Assembly (NCBI RefSeq): GCF_002024505.1
Contig: NZ_CP019402.1
Coordinates: 1,488,001 to 1,552,000 of the forward strand
Direction: 5' to 3'
DNA: 64,000 nt
Source: Plantibacter flavus
GTDB lineage: Bacteria; Actinomycetota; Actinomycetes; Actinomycetales; Microbacteriaceae
Shown here piece after piece: positions 7,346 through 15,503 of this stretch (position 1 is the stretch's first letter; every line of letters starts with the position of its first letter). The translations under genes and the position numbers were made by a program. A model generated the notes under the pieces. It was not told where the DNA came from, did no database searches, and saw nothing but the letters and a program-made list of their open reading frames with translations.

Positions 7346-8863
7346 TTACTCGGTCTGCTCGTCGGAGTCGAACGTCACCGTGACCTTGTCGTCGGCGTCG
7401 ATCGTGATCTTGCCGGGGAAGTTCAGGTACGTGTCCCACACCTGCTGACCCGCCACGGCGCTGCCGTACCAGGAGGCGTCGAACGAGCCGTCGATGCGGC
7501 CGTCCGAGGTGTAGAAATACGAACCGCTCTCGTCGACCTCGACGGTCGGGGGAGAGGTGAGCGTCCAGGTCACCGGGCCGACACTCGTGAACTGCTTCTG
7601 CTGCCAGTCCGGCATGACGCCACAGGTGGTGTCGAGCGTGGTGGCGTCGAGGCACTTCTCGATCATCGCGACGACCTGCTTCGTGACCTCGGTTGTGAGC
7701 GCCTCGGTGGCGGTCACGTCGATGTCGATGAAGGCCGAACCCTCGCCGGCGCTGTACGAGCTCAGCGTGATGGTCTGGGCATCGCCCTGCAGGAACTTGC
7801 TCTCCGGCGGAGCGACCGTGTAGATGGCCGGATAGGCGAACAGGCTCTCGTCGGACGCGCCGTCGAAGTTGACGCCGTTGACGCTGAACGCCGTGCCACC
7901 GAGACCGGTGTAGACGTTGATGCTGCCGACGAGGGAGCTGGCGAGCTTCCACTGGTCGAAGAACAGGAATTGCTTGCCTTCGCTCTCGAGCGTGACCGAG
8001 TCCTCGTACTTCTTGCCACCGAGTTCGTACGTGACCTGCACGCGTGCCTCGCCGTTGCGGTTGTAGACCCGGCCGACCTCGGGGTTCTTGATGCGCTCGT
8101 CGGCGCCCTTGAGGACCTCGTTGGTGAGCAGTGCGGTCGGCTTGACGGGTTCGGGGGCTGCCGCTTCGGCGTCGGGATCGGCCGACGCGGAGGGGTCCGG
8201 CGTGGCTTCGGGCTCTGCAGACTCGTCGTCGGTGCTGCCGACGATCGACGGGTCCGGCGCGACGAGGCTCGTCGCGAGCTTCGCGTCTCCGGCGGCGATG
8301 GCCTTGAGGTATTCCTCGACCTTCGCCTGCGGGCCGAACGCCGTGGTGTTCAGCACACCGATGGTGATGGCGGCTGCAGCGATGAGCACGAGTGCGCCAC
8401 CGGCGATCGACGACCACAGGATGATCCGCTTCTTCTGCTTCGGGTCCATCGGTTGCTTCGGAGCGCCGGTCGCGTACGGGTTCTGCGCCGTCGCGTACTG
8501 GCCGTTGGGCTGCTGGCCCTGCTGGTACGGGTTCTGCGCGCCGGTCTGCTGTCCGGTCTGCTGACCGTAGGGAGCCGGGGGTGCCTGGTTCGGAGTCTGC
8601 TGCTGTCCGGACTGGTACGGGTTCTGCTGACCCTGCTGGTACGGATTCGGGGTCTGCTGCTGTCCGGACTGGTACGGGTTCGGGGTCTGCTGCTGGCCCG
8701 ACTGGTACGGGTTCGGCGTCTGCGGCTGTCCGGACTGGTACGGGTTGGGCTGCTCCTTACCCTGCTGGTACGAGGGCTGCTGGTCGCCCTGGGACGGCTG
8801 GTGCTGCTGCTCGCCCGGGTTCGGCGGGCCTGGTTGCTGTGGTGTGGTGTCGTCGTTGCTCAT
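7346..8863 (-). CDS. Membrane protein with Q/P-rich NPYQ-repeat cytoplasmic tail
   Basis: A 505-residue protein of unknown function. I choose the ATG at 8863 (MSNDD); an in-frame ATG 14 codons upstream lacks support. Residues 1-135 are Gln/Pro/Asn-rich with six NPYQ motifs, four of them at an exact 11-residue spacing. A basic patch (DPKQKKR) precedes one membrane helix at about 147-170; the rest (about 335 residues) is predicted extracytoplasmic, with an acidic Pro/Ala linker and folded segments resembling lumazine-binding/DUF4878-like secreted domains. Such layouts occur in actinobacterial envelope proteins. A -10 (TATAGG) overlaps the end of the upstream YcaQ gene, suggesting its own promoter. 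Confidence 0.85.
   Translation of the reverse strand: MSNDDTTPQQPGPPNPGEQQHQPSQGDQQPSYQQGKEQPNPYQSGQPQTPNPYQSGQQQTPNPYQSGQQQTPNPYQQGQQNPYQSGQQQTPNQAPPAPYGQQTGQQTGAQNPYQQGQQPNGQYATAQNPYATGAPKQPMDPKQKKRIILWSSIAGGALVLIAAAAITIGVLNTTAFGPQAKVEEYLKAIAAGDAKLATSLVAPDPSIVGSTDDESAEPEATPDPSASADPDAEAAAPEPVKPTALLTNEVLKGADERIKNPEVGRVYNRNGEARVQVTYELGGKKYEDSVTLESEGKQFLFFDQWKLASSLVGSINVYTGLGGTAFSVNGVNFDGASDESLFAYPAIYTVAPPESKFLQGDAQTITLSSYSAGEGSAFIDIDVTATEALTTEVTKQVVAMIEKCLDATTLDTTCGVMPDWQQKQFTSVGPVTWTLTSPPTVEVDESGSYFYTSDGRIDGSFDASWYGSAVAGQQVWDTYLNFPGKITIDADDKVTVTFDSDEQTE
8600..8746 (-). repeat. Tandem 33-bp coding repeat (NPYQSGQQQTP units)
   Basis: Within the Q/P-rich gene, near-identical 33-bp units encode NPYQSGQ(Q/P)QTP. 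Four in-register copies are followed by a shorter one and by further divergent copies to about 8480. Such repeats can expand or contract by slippage. Confidence 0.8.
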
Positions 8864-8904
8864 GGGCGGGTTCCCCTCGTTTCGGACCATGAAGGTGCCC
8901 GCCA

Positions 8905-8912
8905 ATCCTATA
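8905..8912 (-). promoter_or_regulatory. Putative -10 for the Q/P-rich membrane protein gene
   Basis: Read on the minus strand, TATAGGAT lies about 42 nt upstream of the ATG at 8863 and overlaps the last codons of the YcaQ-family gene, in a locally AT-rich patch. This suggests the gene can be transcribed independently of ycaQ. Confidence 0.4.
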
Positions 8913-10242
8913 GTTGTTGTGTATCTCCTGAGAGTGATTGTGCAGGCTGAGCATGGGGAGTAGTGCCCATGTTCGGCGTGAGTGGGAGGAGCCGGGTGCC
9001 AAGGGCATGCGCCAACGGTGCCGCCAGCGTCCCGCGGTCGACGACGGCCACCGCATCGAGTCCCTGCCAGTGGGCCGTATGGCCGAGGAGCTCCGCCAGG
9101 CGTCCCGCGATCGCGTCATCGTCGACGGGACGAAGCCCCCTGACGACGGCATCCTGGTGTCCACGCTCGAACCAGGCGGACTGGACCCGCAGGACCCCGG
9201 CCTGACGGTCGCTCTTCAGGTCGACGCGCGCGACGATCTCGCCGTCGATGAGGACCGGGAGCACGTAGTAGCCGTAGACCCGCTTGGGCTCCGGCGTGTA
9301 GATCTCGATCCGGTAGTGGAGCCCGAACATGCGGAGGGCGCGTTCGCGGAACCAGACGACCGGGTCGAACGGGCTGAGCAGCGCGGCCCCCTCGATCCGC
9401 CGCGGCCGTCGGGCGTCGCGGTGCAACCATGCCTCCTGCGGCCCGCCGCGTCGCTCCCAGCCGGCCACGGTCACGGGTTCGAGGACACCGGCGTCCACGA
9501 GCTCGTCGACCGCTCGGCGGACCGCGGTCTGCGGCTTGATCCGGAAGTAGTCCGCGAGGTCGGCGACGGTCGCGACGCCGTGCGCTGCGGCGGCCTGCTC
9601 GACGAGCGCACGGATCGCATCGGCCCGGTCGACGTCGAGGTCGAGGAGGTGCTGCGGGAGCACCTGCTCGGCCAGTGCGTACCGGCGTTCGAACCGGTCG
9701 CGACCGGCCGTGACCACTTCGCCGTAGAGGAACAGGACCTCCAACGCCCGCTTCACATCGGACCATCCCCACCAGGGTCCGCGTCGGACGTTCGCGTCGT
9801 GTTCGATCTCACTCGCCTTCAGTGGCCCCTCGACGCGGAGGAGTGCTCGCACCCAGTCCAACATCTCCGTGTTCTGGCTCGCCCAGGCGGTCTCGTCGCC
9901 GGCATGCTTCGCGCGGTGCGCGTCCATCCGCCACCGGAACAGCGGCCACGAGTCGCGGGGGATGAAGGCCGCCTCATGCGCCCAGTACTCGAGGTAGGGC
10001 GCGTCGGCTCCGAGCGTCAAGCGATCGAGCAGTGTCTTGTCGTACCCGCCGAGCCTCGCGAACAGCGGCAGGTAGTGACTGCGCTCGAACACGTTGACGG
10101 AGTCGATCTGTAGGAGCCCCAGCCGGTCGATCGTCGAGCGCAGGGTGCGGGTACCCGCCGGGGTCGTGCGCTGCGGGGCGCCGAGTCCCTGCGCACCGAG
10201 CGCGATCCGTCGGGCGAGGGCGGGGGAGAGGGAAGCGGACAC
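8908..10242 (-). CDS. YcaQ/AlkZ-family winged-helix DNA glycosylase
   Basis: A 444-residue protein of the winged-helix HTH_42 family that includes E. coli YcaQ and Streptomyces AlkZ, which unhook interstrand crosslinks and alkylated bases. The catalytic QxD motif is visible as LLQIDSVNV (Q45-I-D47). Family segments ERSHYLPLFARLG, EYWAHEAAFIP and LLSPFDPVVW are present. Length fits the family (about 400 residues) with a short extra C-terminal tail. It is divergent from the AI-2E transporter gene and 44 nt upstream of the Q/P-rich gene on the same strand. The physiological substrate is inferred. Confidence 0.88.
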   Translation of the reverse strand: MSASLSPALARRIALGAQGLGAPQRTTPAGTRTLRSTIDRLGLLQIDSVNVFERSHYLPLFARLGGYDKTLLDRLTLGADAPYLEYWAHEAAFIPRDSWPLFRWRMDAHRAKHAGDETAWASQNTEMLDWVRALLRVEGPLKASEIEHDANVRRGPWWGWSDVKRALEVLFLYGEVVTAGRDRFERRYALAEQVLPQHLLDLDVDRADAIRALVEQAAAAHGVATVADLADYFRIKPQTAVRRAVDELVDAGVLEPVTVAGWERRGGPQEAWLHRDARRPRRIEGAALLSPFDPVVWFRERALRMFGLHYRIEIYTPEPKRVYGYYVLPVLIDGEIVARVDLKSDRQAGVLRVQSAWFERGHQDAVVRGLRPVDDDAIAGRLAELLGHTAHWQGLDAVAVVDRGTLAAPLAHALGTRLLPLTPNMGTTPHAQPAQSLSGDTQQL

Positions 10243-10339
10243 GGCCCGACGCTAGCACCGGCGTCGGACACCCGCCGTGCACTGCGGAGGCGCCGCCGCC
10301 CACCGGCGTCCGCATGCGCTCACCGGCATGTGCCAGCCC

Positions 10340-10352
10340 TACACTTGAGCAA
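10340..10352 (+). promoter_or_regulatory. -10 element with leaderless start (AI-2E gene)
   Basis: TACACT (10340-10345) is followed after 6 nt by the ATG at 10352. There is no ribosome binding site upstream, so transcription probably begins at the A of ATG. Confidence 0.55.
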
Positions 10353-11674
10353 TGGCGGACGACACTCCGAAGACCTGGTGGGGACGCTTCCTCCCCGAAG
10401 CGGCCTCGCCCGTGCGCGAACCGGACCCGAGCGGATCGAGCAGCGTCCCGCGCGGCATGCGCGTGGCCGCAGCGTGGTCCTGGCGGATCCTGCTGGTGGC
10501 CGCGGTCGTCGCGCTGCTCGTCTTCCTCGTCGTGCAGCTCCGCCTCATCGTCATCCCGCTCCTCATCGCCGTCCTCGTCTCCGCGCTGCTGAAGCCTCTC
10601 GTCGACGTCCTGGTGCGTCACCGCTGGCCGAAGGGCCTCGCCATCGCACTCGCGATGGTCGGCACGCTCTCCGTGGTGAGCGGACTGATCTTCCTCGCCA
10701 TCTCGCAGATCACCTCCCAGTTCGCCTCCGTACAGGCCCGCACCATGACCGCCTACGGCGATTTCAAGGCCTTCCTGCTCGCCAGCCCGTTGCACGTGAC
10801 CGAGACGCAGCTCAACGACTTCATCGCCCAGGCGTTCGACTCGCTCCAGCAGGACAGCCAGGTCCTGCTCTCAGGCGCCCTGTCGATCGGTTCGACGCTC
10901 GGCCATGTCGCGACGGGCGTCTTCCTGACGCTCTTCTGTCTGCTGTTCATGCTCATCGACGGTCGGACGATCTGGCATTGGACGGTGCGCGTCTTCCCGC
11001 AGCGGGCACGCCCCGCCGTCGACAGCGCCGGTCGCGCAGGATGGCGGACGCTCGGCAACTACGTCCGCACGCAGATCCTCGTGGCCTCGATCGATGCGGT
11101 CGGTATCGGACTCGGCGCGTTCTTCCTCGGCGTCCCGCTCGCGATCCCGGTCGCCGTGCTCGTGTTCCTCGGCTCGTTCGTGCCGATCGTCGGTGCCGTC
11201 GTGACCGGAGCCGTGGCCGTCTTCCTCGCGCTCGTCTACAACGGTCCGGTCATCGCGCTGCTCATGCTCGGTGTCGTGCTCCTCGTCCAGCAGCTCGAGG
11301 GGCATGTCCTGCAGCCGCTCATCATGGGTACGGCCGTCAAGGTGCACCCACTCGCCGTCGTCCTCGCCGTCGCGGGCGGCACGCTCGTCGCCGGCATCCC
11401 CGGCGCCCTGTTCGCGGTGCCCGTGGTGGCCGTGATCAACGTGATGGTCCACACCATCGCCAGCGGCACGTGGCGGACCGGCGGCAATGCGCCGCCGGAA
11501 CCGGGTACCGACGGCGCCATCTGGCAGACCGTCCCGAGCCCCAGGCGAATCCGTCCGGGCTCCCGCTCGTCCCACGAGCCGCAGGATCGCCCAGGCGATC
11601 AGGAGCCCCAGCACCCCAGCGAAGACCTCCGAGAGACCTCGTCCCCAGAAAGTCCAGGACCCCGCACACCATGA
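10352..11674 (+). CDS. AI-2E family transporter (DUF20 permease)
   Basis: A 440-residue polytopic membrane protein of the AI-2E/PerM family: two N-terminal helices (about 40-83), a long amphipathic segment (100-170), and a C-terminal cluster of hydrophobic helices with conserved GSFVPIVGA and QQLEGHVLQPLIMG. Family members include the AI-2 exporter TqsA but most have other or unknown substrates; here function is unassigned. The C-terminal tail (about 370-440) is hydrophilic and low-complexity. Its stop overlaps the ilvA start (ATGA at 11671-11674), so the two are coupled. The start is probably leaderless. Confidence 0.88.
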   Translation: MADDTPKTWWGRFLPEAASPVREPDPSGSSSVPRGMRVAAAWSWRILLVAAVVALLVFLVVQLRLIVIPLLIAVLVSALLKPLVDVLVRHRWPKGLAIALAMVGTLSVVSGLIFLAISQITSQFASVQARTMTAYGDFKAFLLASPLHVTETQLNDFIAQAFDSLQQDSQVLLSGALSIGSTLGHVATGVFLTLFCLLFMLIDGRTIWHWTVRVFPQRARPAVDSAGRAGWRTLGNYVRTQILVASIDAVGIGLGAFFLGVPLAIPVAVLVFLGSFVPIVGAVVTGAVAVFLALVYNGPVIALLMLGVVLLVQQLEGHVLQPLIMGTAVKVHPLAVVLAVAGGTLVAGIPGALFAVPVVAVINVMVHTIASGTWRTGGNAPPEPGTDGAIWQTVPSPRRIRPGSRSSHEPQDRPGDQEPQHPSEDLRETSSPESPGPRTP

Positions 11675-12927
11675 CCGATACAACGACCACCACCCCCGTG
11701 TTCCCCGGCCCGTCGCTCGCCGCGTTCGAGCGAGCCAGGGACACCCTCGTCGGCACCGTCCAGCGCACGCCGATGGAGAGTTCCCGCTACCTCGCCGACG
11801 TCCTCGGCGTGCCCGTGCACCTCAAGTGCGAGAACCTCCAGCGCACCGGCTCCTACAAGATCCGCGGCGCGTACAACCGCATGTCCAGCCTGACCCCCGA
11901 GGAGCGGGCGCGGGGCGTCGTCGCCGCCTCGGCGGGCAACCACGCGCAGGGCGTCGCCTTCGCCGCCCGCGAGCTCGGCATCACCGCGACCATCTTCATG
12001 CCGGTCGGCGTCCCGCTCCCGAAGCTCGCCGCCACGCGCGACTACGGTGCGCACGTCATCCTGCGCGGCCACACGGTGGCGGAACCGCTGATCGCCGCCG
12101 CCGAGTTCGCCGCGGAGACCGGTGCCATCCTCATCCCGCCGTTCGACCACCCGGACGTCATCACCGGGCAGGGCACGCTCGGTCTCGAGATCCTCGAGGA
12201 GGTCCCCGACGTCGAGACGGTCATCGTGCCGATCGGCGGCGGCGGGCTCATCTCGGGTGTCGCGGGGGTCATGAAGCAGCGCGCGGCCCTCGAAGGACGC
12301 ACCATCCGGGTGATCGGCGTCCAGGCGGCGAACGCGGCCGCGTACCCGGTGTCGCTGGAAGCAGGAACCCCGACGACCATCGCCGTGCAGCCGACCATCG
12401 CCGACGGCATCGCCGTGGCCCGTCCCGGTGAGCTCAACTTCGAGATGATCAGCGCGCTCGTCGACGAGGTCGTCACCGTCAGCGAGGACGACCTCGCCCG
12501 GGCCATCGTGGTCCTCCTCGAGCGTGCCAAGCTCGTCGTCGAACCTGCCGGAGCCGCCGGTGTCGCGGCGATCCTGGCCGGGAAGATCGAGCCGACCGGC
12601 ACGACGGTCACCATCCTCTCCGGCGGCAACATCGACCCCCTCCTGCTGCAGCGGGTCGTCAGTCACGGACTCGCGGCGTCGGACCGCTACCTGACCCTGC
12701 GCATCCCACTGCCCGACCGGCCGGGCCAGCTCGCACGGACGGCGGAGCTCGTCGCGCAGGCCAATGCGAACGTCATCGAGGTGCTGCACACCCGACACGG
12801 ACACGGCCTGCAGATCAGCGACGTCGAACTCGAGCTCAGCATCGAGACGCGCGGGCCCGACCACCGCGACCTCGTCGTGCAGACGCTCCGCGAGGCGGGG
12901 TACGACCCGCAGATCGTCGACGACTGA
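11671..12927 (+). CDS. ilvA: Threonine ammonia-lyase (threonine deaminase)
   Basis: A 418-residue PLP enzyme converting L-threonine to 2-oxobutanoate and ammonia. The PLP lysine is K63 in GSYKIRGAYNR; the phosphate-binding glycine loop is GGGGL at 189-193. A single C-terminal ACT-type domain (about 335-415) gives the shorter TIGR01127-like architecture, shared by catabolic and some biosynthetic enzymes, rather than the two-ACT E. coli IlvA. The first step of isoleucine synthesis is the likely role. The frame is open upstream through the AI-2E gene, but the overlapping ATG at 11671 is the real start. A long hairpin follows. Confidence 0.93.
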   Translation: MTDTTTTTPVFPGPSLAAFERARDTLVGTVQRTPMESSRYLADVLGVPVHLKCENLQRTGSYKIRGAYNRMSSLTPEERARGVVAASAGNHAQGVAFAARELGITATIFMPVGVPLPKLAATRDYGAHVILRGHTVAEPLIAAAEFAAETGAILIPPFDHPDVITGQGTLGLEILEEVPDVETVIVPIGGGGLISGVAGVMKQRAALEGRTIRVIGVQAANAAAYPVSLEAGTPTTIAVQPTIADGIAVARPGELNFEMISALVDEVVTVSEDDLARAIVVLLERAKLVVEPAGAAGVAAILAGKIEPTGTTVTILSGGNIDPLLLQRVVSHGLAASDRYLTLRIPLPDRPGQLARTAELVAQANANVIEVLHTRHGHGLQISDVELELSIETRGPDHRDLVVQTLREAGYDPQIVDD

Positions 12928-12939
12928 TCCGACTGCCGG

Positions 12940-12982
12940 AACGCAGCAGGGCCCCGCCGTGTCGGCGGGGCCCTGCTGCGTC
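12940..12982. terminator. Bidirectional terminator ilvA / greA
   Basis: A near-perfect 19-bp stem (12941-12959 with 12963-12981) with a 3-nt TGT loop lies between the convergent ilvA (stop 12927) and greA (stop 13014) genes. Confidence 0.8.
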
Positions 12983-13013
12983 TGGTCGGTCGCGAACGAC
13001 GCGACGTGCCGGA

Positions 13014-13505
13014 TCAGGAACCGGTGTAGGTCTCCACCGCGCTGATCGACACGGTGATCTCCTTGCCGTTCGGCGCCTCGTAGGTGGTCTTGTCACCGAT
13101 CTTCAGACCGAGGATGGCGGCACCGAGCGGGCTGCCTTCGCTGTAGACGTCGAGGTCGGTGTTGCCCGCGATCTCGCGGCTGCCGAGCAGGAAGCGCTCC
13201 TCGCCGCCCGCGACGACCGCCGTGATGACGGTGCCGGACTCCACGACACCGGTGGACTGCGGTGCCTCGCTCACCTTGGCGTCGCGCAACATCTGCGTGA
13301 GCGTCCGGATGCGGGCCTCCTGCTTGCCCTGCTCGTCCTTCGCGGCGTGGTAGCCGCCGTTCTCCTTGAGGTCGCCCTCTTCGCGAGCCGCTTCGATGCG
13401 CTTGGCGATCTCCTCGCGGCCCGTCGTGCTGAGGTGTTCGAGTTCCGCCTGCAGCCGGTCGAAGGCCTGCTGGGTGAGGAACGTCTCCTGGATCTGCTCG
13501 GACAC
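13014..13505 (-). CDS. greA: Transcription elongation factor GreA
   Basis: A 163-residue GreA: an N-terminal coiled-coil (about 10-75) with the acidic tip segment EEGDLKENGGYHAAKDEQ, then the FKBP-like domain with SPLGAAILGLKIGD. GreA stimulates RNA polymerase to cleave backtracked transcripts. The GTG at 13505 is chosen because AAAGGAGTT lies 5-8 nt upstream; an in-frame ATG at 13523 sits just in front of that site and would place it inside the coding region. The gene order greA-DUF4307-mca is conserved in Actinomycetota. Confidence 0.96.
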   Translation of the reverse strand: MSEQIQETFLTQQAFDRLQAELEHLSTTGREEIAKRIEAAREEGDLKENGGYHAAKDEQGKQEARIRTLTQMLRDAKVSEAPQSTGVVESGTVITAVVAGGEERFLLGSREIAGNTDLDVYSEGSPLGAAILGLKIGDKTTYEAPNGKEITVSISAVETYTGS

Positions 13506-13566
13506 GATGGAACTCCTTTGCATGGTGGGTCCGCACACGACGGCCGAAACGCCCGTCATATGCCAG

Positions 13567-13591
13567 ACGCCCCGGCGGAATGCCGGGGCGT
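13567..13591 (-). terminator. Hairpin between DUF4307 gene and greA
   Basis: ACGCCCCGGC (13567-13576) pairs with GCCGGGGCGT (13582-13591) around a 5-nt loop. Read on the minus strand it lies downstream of the DUF4307 stop and upstream of the greA ribosome site, so it is either a terminator or a leader hairpin of greA. Confidence 0.5.
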
Positions 13592-13661
13592 ATGAAGTAC
13601 TGCCTTCGAGTATCGCACGATCGGCGCGGGAGTGTGGCTCGCGCGCCGACGCCCTCGAGGG

Positions 13662-14096
13662 TCAGGAGCGGTGCTCGACCACCCAGCAGGTGTCGACGAC
13701 GCCGGTGTTGCTGAGCTCCGTGGTGCGGACGCTCTCCGTGAAGGTGCGGGTGCGCTGCTCGGACGGCGGCAGCTCGACGACCTTCCATCCGACGACCGCG
13801 AACTGCTCGTTGAGCGCCTGGACCGAGCAGGCCATGGGGGTGTCCTGCGGACCGGTGACCTCGAAGGACACGCTGACCATCGTGTCGTCGACGATCTCGT
13901 GCGCCGTGTTGCGCGACTCGATGCTCGGCCGACTGCCGTCGAGACCGGCCCACACGACCCAGGCGACGAAGACGACGGCGAACGCTGCGGCGGCCAGCCA
14001 GATCAGGCGGCGGTCGCGGGCACGGTTGCCAGGGGTGCGTCCGTAGCGCGCCGCGATGGCGTCCTGAGGGCCGGCATCCTGCAGGGGAGAGGTCAC
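13662..14096 (-). CDS. DUF4307 family membrane protein
   Basis: A 144-residue protein with one membrane helix (about residues 31-52: LIWLAAAAFAVVFVAWVVWA) after a short cytoplasmic N-terminus and an extracytoplasmic domain of about 90 residues that holds two Cys. It matches the DUF4307 pattern (RYGRTPGNR near the N-terminus). The GTG at 14096 is my start. In mycobacteria the equivalent gene (Rv1081c, from memory) also sits between greA and mca. Function is unknown; the neighbours do not reveal it. Confidence 0.8.
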   Translation of the reverse strand: MTSPLQDAGPQDAIAARYGRTPGNRARDRRLIWLAAAAFAVVFVAWVVWAGLDGSRPSIESRNTAHEIVDDTMVSVSFEVTGPQDTPMACSVQALNEQFAVVGWKVVELPPSEQRTRTFTESVRTTELSNTGVVDTCWVVEHRS

Positions 14097-14264
14097 GTCA
14101 CGGGCTCCGGTTCGAACGGTTAAGCTGGACCAGGAGTGCGAGACGCCTCGAGGTCGACACCTCAAGCGTATTGCCTCTTCCTGGATGCGGAGTCCCGACC
14201 GCGTCGTCACGTCACGAGTCGCGAAGCGGTCCCCTCGCGCAGACCAGCCGGAAGGCGGAGCACC

Positions 14265-15140
14265 ATGACCATGAGACTGCTCGCCGTGCACGCGCACCCC
14301 GACGACGAGTCGAGCAAGGGGGCGGCGACCCTCGCGCACTACCGGAGCCTCGGCGCCGAGGTCATGGTCGTCAGCTGCACGGGTGGCGAACGCGGCGACC
14401 TCCAGAACCCCGCACTCGCCGACGTCGCGATGATCGAGCGCGACCTCCCCGGATACCGTCGCCTCGAGATGGCCGCGGCGCAGGAGATCCTCGACATCGA
14501 GCACCGGTGGCTCGGCTATCAGGACAGCGGGATGGCCCGCGACGACGGCACGGTCCCACACGCGAGCTTCGCCGACATCCCCCTCGAGGTCTCGACCGGT
14601 GTGCTCGTGCGCATCGTCCGTTCCTTCCGGCCGCAGGTCATCATCACCTACGACGAGAACGGCGGCTACCCGCACCCCGACCACATCCGGTGCCACGAGG
14701 TGAGCGTCGCCGCGTTCGAAGCGGCGGCCGATCCCACGCGCTATCCCGAAGCGGGCGACCCCTGGCGCGTCGACAAGCTGTACTACGACCGCTCGTTCAG
14801 CCCCGCCCGGCTCGAGGCCGTGTACGCCTACCTGCTGGAGCACCACCCCGACGACCCGGCGGTCGAGCGGCTGGCCGAGATGCGGGAGTGGATGGCCGGC
14901 CGGCCCGATCTCGCGACGACGCACGTGCCCGTCGGCGACTTCTTCGAGGCTCGCGACGCCGCGCTCCGGGCGCACGGCAGCCAGGTGCCGCCGGACTCAC
15001 CGTTCTTCTTCTGGCCCAACGACGTCCTCCGTGCCGCATGGCCGTTCGAGGACTACCAACTGGTCACGTCGCACGTCGCGTCGACCACTCCAGAGTCGGA
15101 GCTGTTCGACGGCATCGACACCAGCGAAGGAACCGCATGA
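14265..15140 (+). CDS. mca: Mycothiol conjugate amidase Mca
   Basis: A 291-residue LmbE-like zinc amidase. The zinc motif HPDDE is at residues 11-15 and the second His in PHPDH at 136-140, with D130 in ITYDENGGYPHP. Mca cleaves mycothiol S-conjugates to a mercapturic acid, exporting electrophiles and antibiotics; its close relative MshB acts on GlcNAc-Ins. The Mca assignment rests on length, the GHPDDE-less HPDDESSKGA start and the greA-DUF4307-mca context. The ATG at 14265 follows GGCGGAG. It shows the organism uses mycothiol. The stop overlaps the next start (ATGA). Confidence 0.92.
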   Translation: MTMRLLAVHAHPDDESSKGAATLAHYRSLGAEVMVVSCTGGERGDLQNPALADVAMIERDLPGYRRLEMAAAQEILDIEHRWLGYQDSGMARDDGTVPHASFADIPLEVSTGVLVRIVRSFRPQVIITYDENGGYPHPDHIRCHEVSVAAFEAAADPTRYPEAGDPWRVDKLYYDRSFSPARLEAVYAYLLEHHPDDPAVERLAEMREWMAGRPDLATTHVPVGDFFEARDAALRAHGSQVPPDSPFFFWPNDVLRAAWPFEDYQLVTSHVASTTPESELFDGIDTSEGTA

Positions 15141-15460
15141 TGCACCACCTGTTCACCGAGGTCCTGTTGGCGGTCACGCCGTCGCCGTCGCCCTCGCCGG
15201 CGTTCGACGAGAACCAGGTGACGCCGGGACCGTGGGGCTTCGTGATCACCTTCGCCATCGCCGGCATCGTCGTCTTCCTCGTCATCGACATGGTGCGTCG
15301 CGTGCGCCGGGTCAACTACCGCGCGGAGATCGACGAGCGGCTCCAGGCCGAGGTCGCCGAGCGGGCAGCCGCGGACCGCGCGGGGAGCGACACCGGCGAC
15401 GCGGCCCCCGCAGGCGTCGAGGACGACCCTCGCCCGCCGTCGGACCGGTCGGCCCGCTGA
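15137..15460 (+). CDS. Small single-pass membrane protein downstream of mca
   Basis: A 107-residue protein: short N-terminus with a Pro/Ser-rich stretch (VTPSPSPSPAF), one membrane helix (about 36-55, WGFVITFAIAGIVVFLVIDM), a basic stop-transfer RRVRRVNYR, then a charged Ala/Glu-rich tail. The start at 15137 overlaps the mca stop by 4 nt, so it is coupled to mca. A small membrane protein also follows mca in mycobacteria (Rv1083, from memory). Function is unknown. Confidence 0.85.
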   Translation: MMHHLFTEVLLAVTPSPSPSPAFDENQVTPGPWGFVITFAIAGIVVFLVIDMVRRVRRVNYRAEIDERLQAEVAERAAADRAGSDTGDAAPAGVEDDPRPPSDRSAR

Positions 15461-15503
15461 CACCACCACCGCGACGCCTCGCCGCGCGCCGGGCCACGGG
15501 TTG

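Noticed and set aside
8600..8746. Regular 33-bp repeats as a possible CRISPR array
   Set aside because: Units are contiguous without unique spacers and lie in frame inside a coding region; no cas genes.
10352..11674. Autoinducer-2 export function for the AI-2E family gene
   Set aside because: Family name only; no luxS or lsr gene in the window, and most members have other substrates.
11599..12864. A 421-codon minus-strand frame opposite ilvA
   Set aside because: Shadow of ilvA; composition is typical of antisense frames and no domain is visible.
10330..12927. A single 865-codon frame seeming to fuse the AI-2E region to ilvA
   Set aside because: The upstream half is an alternate frame of the AI-2E gene with Arg/Pro-rich translation; ilvA homology begins at the ATG at 11671.
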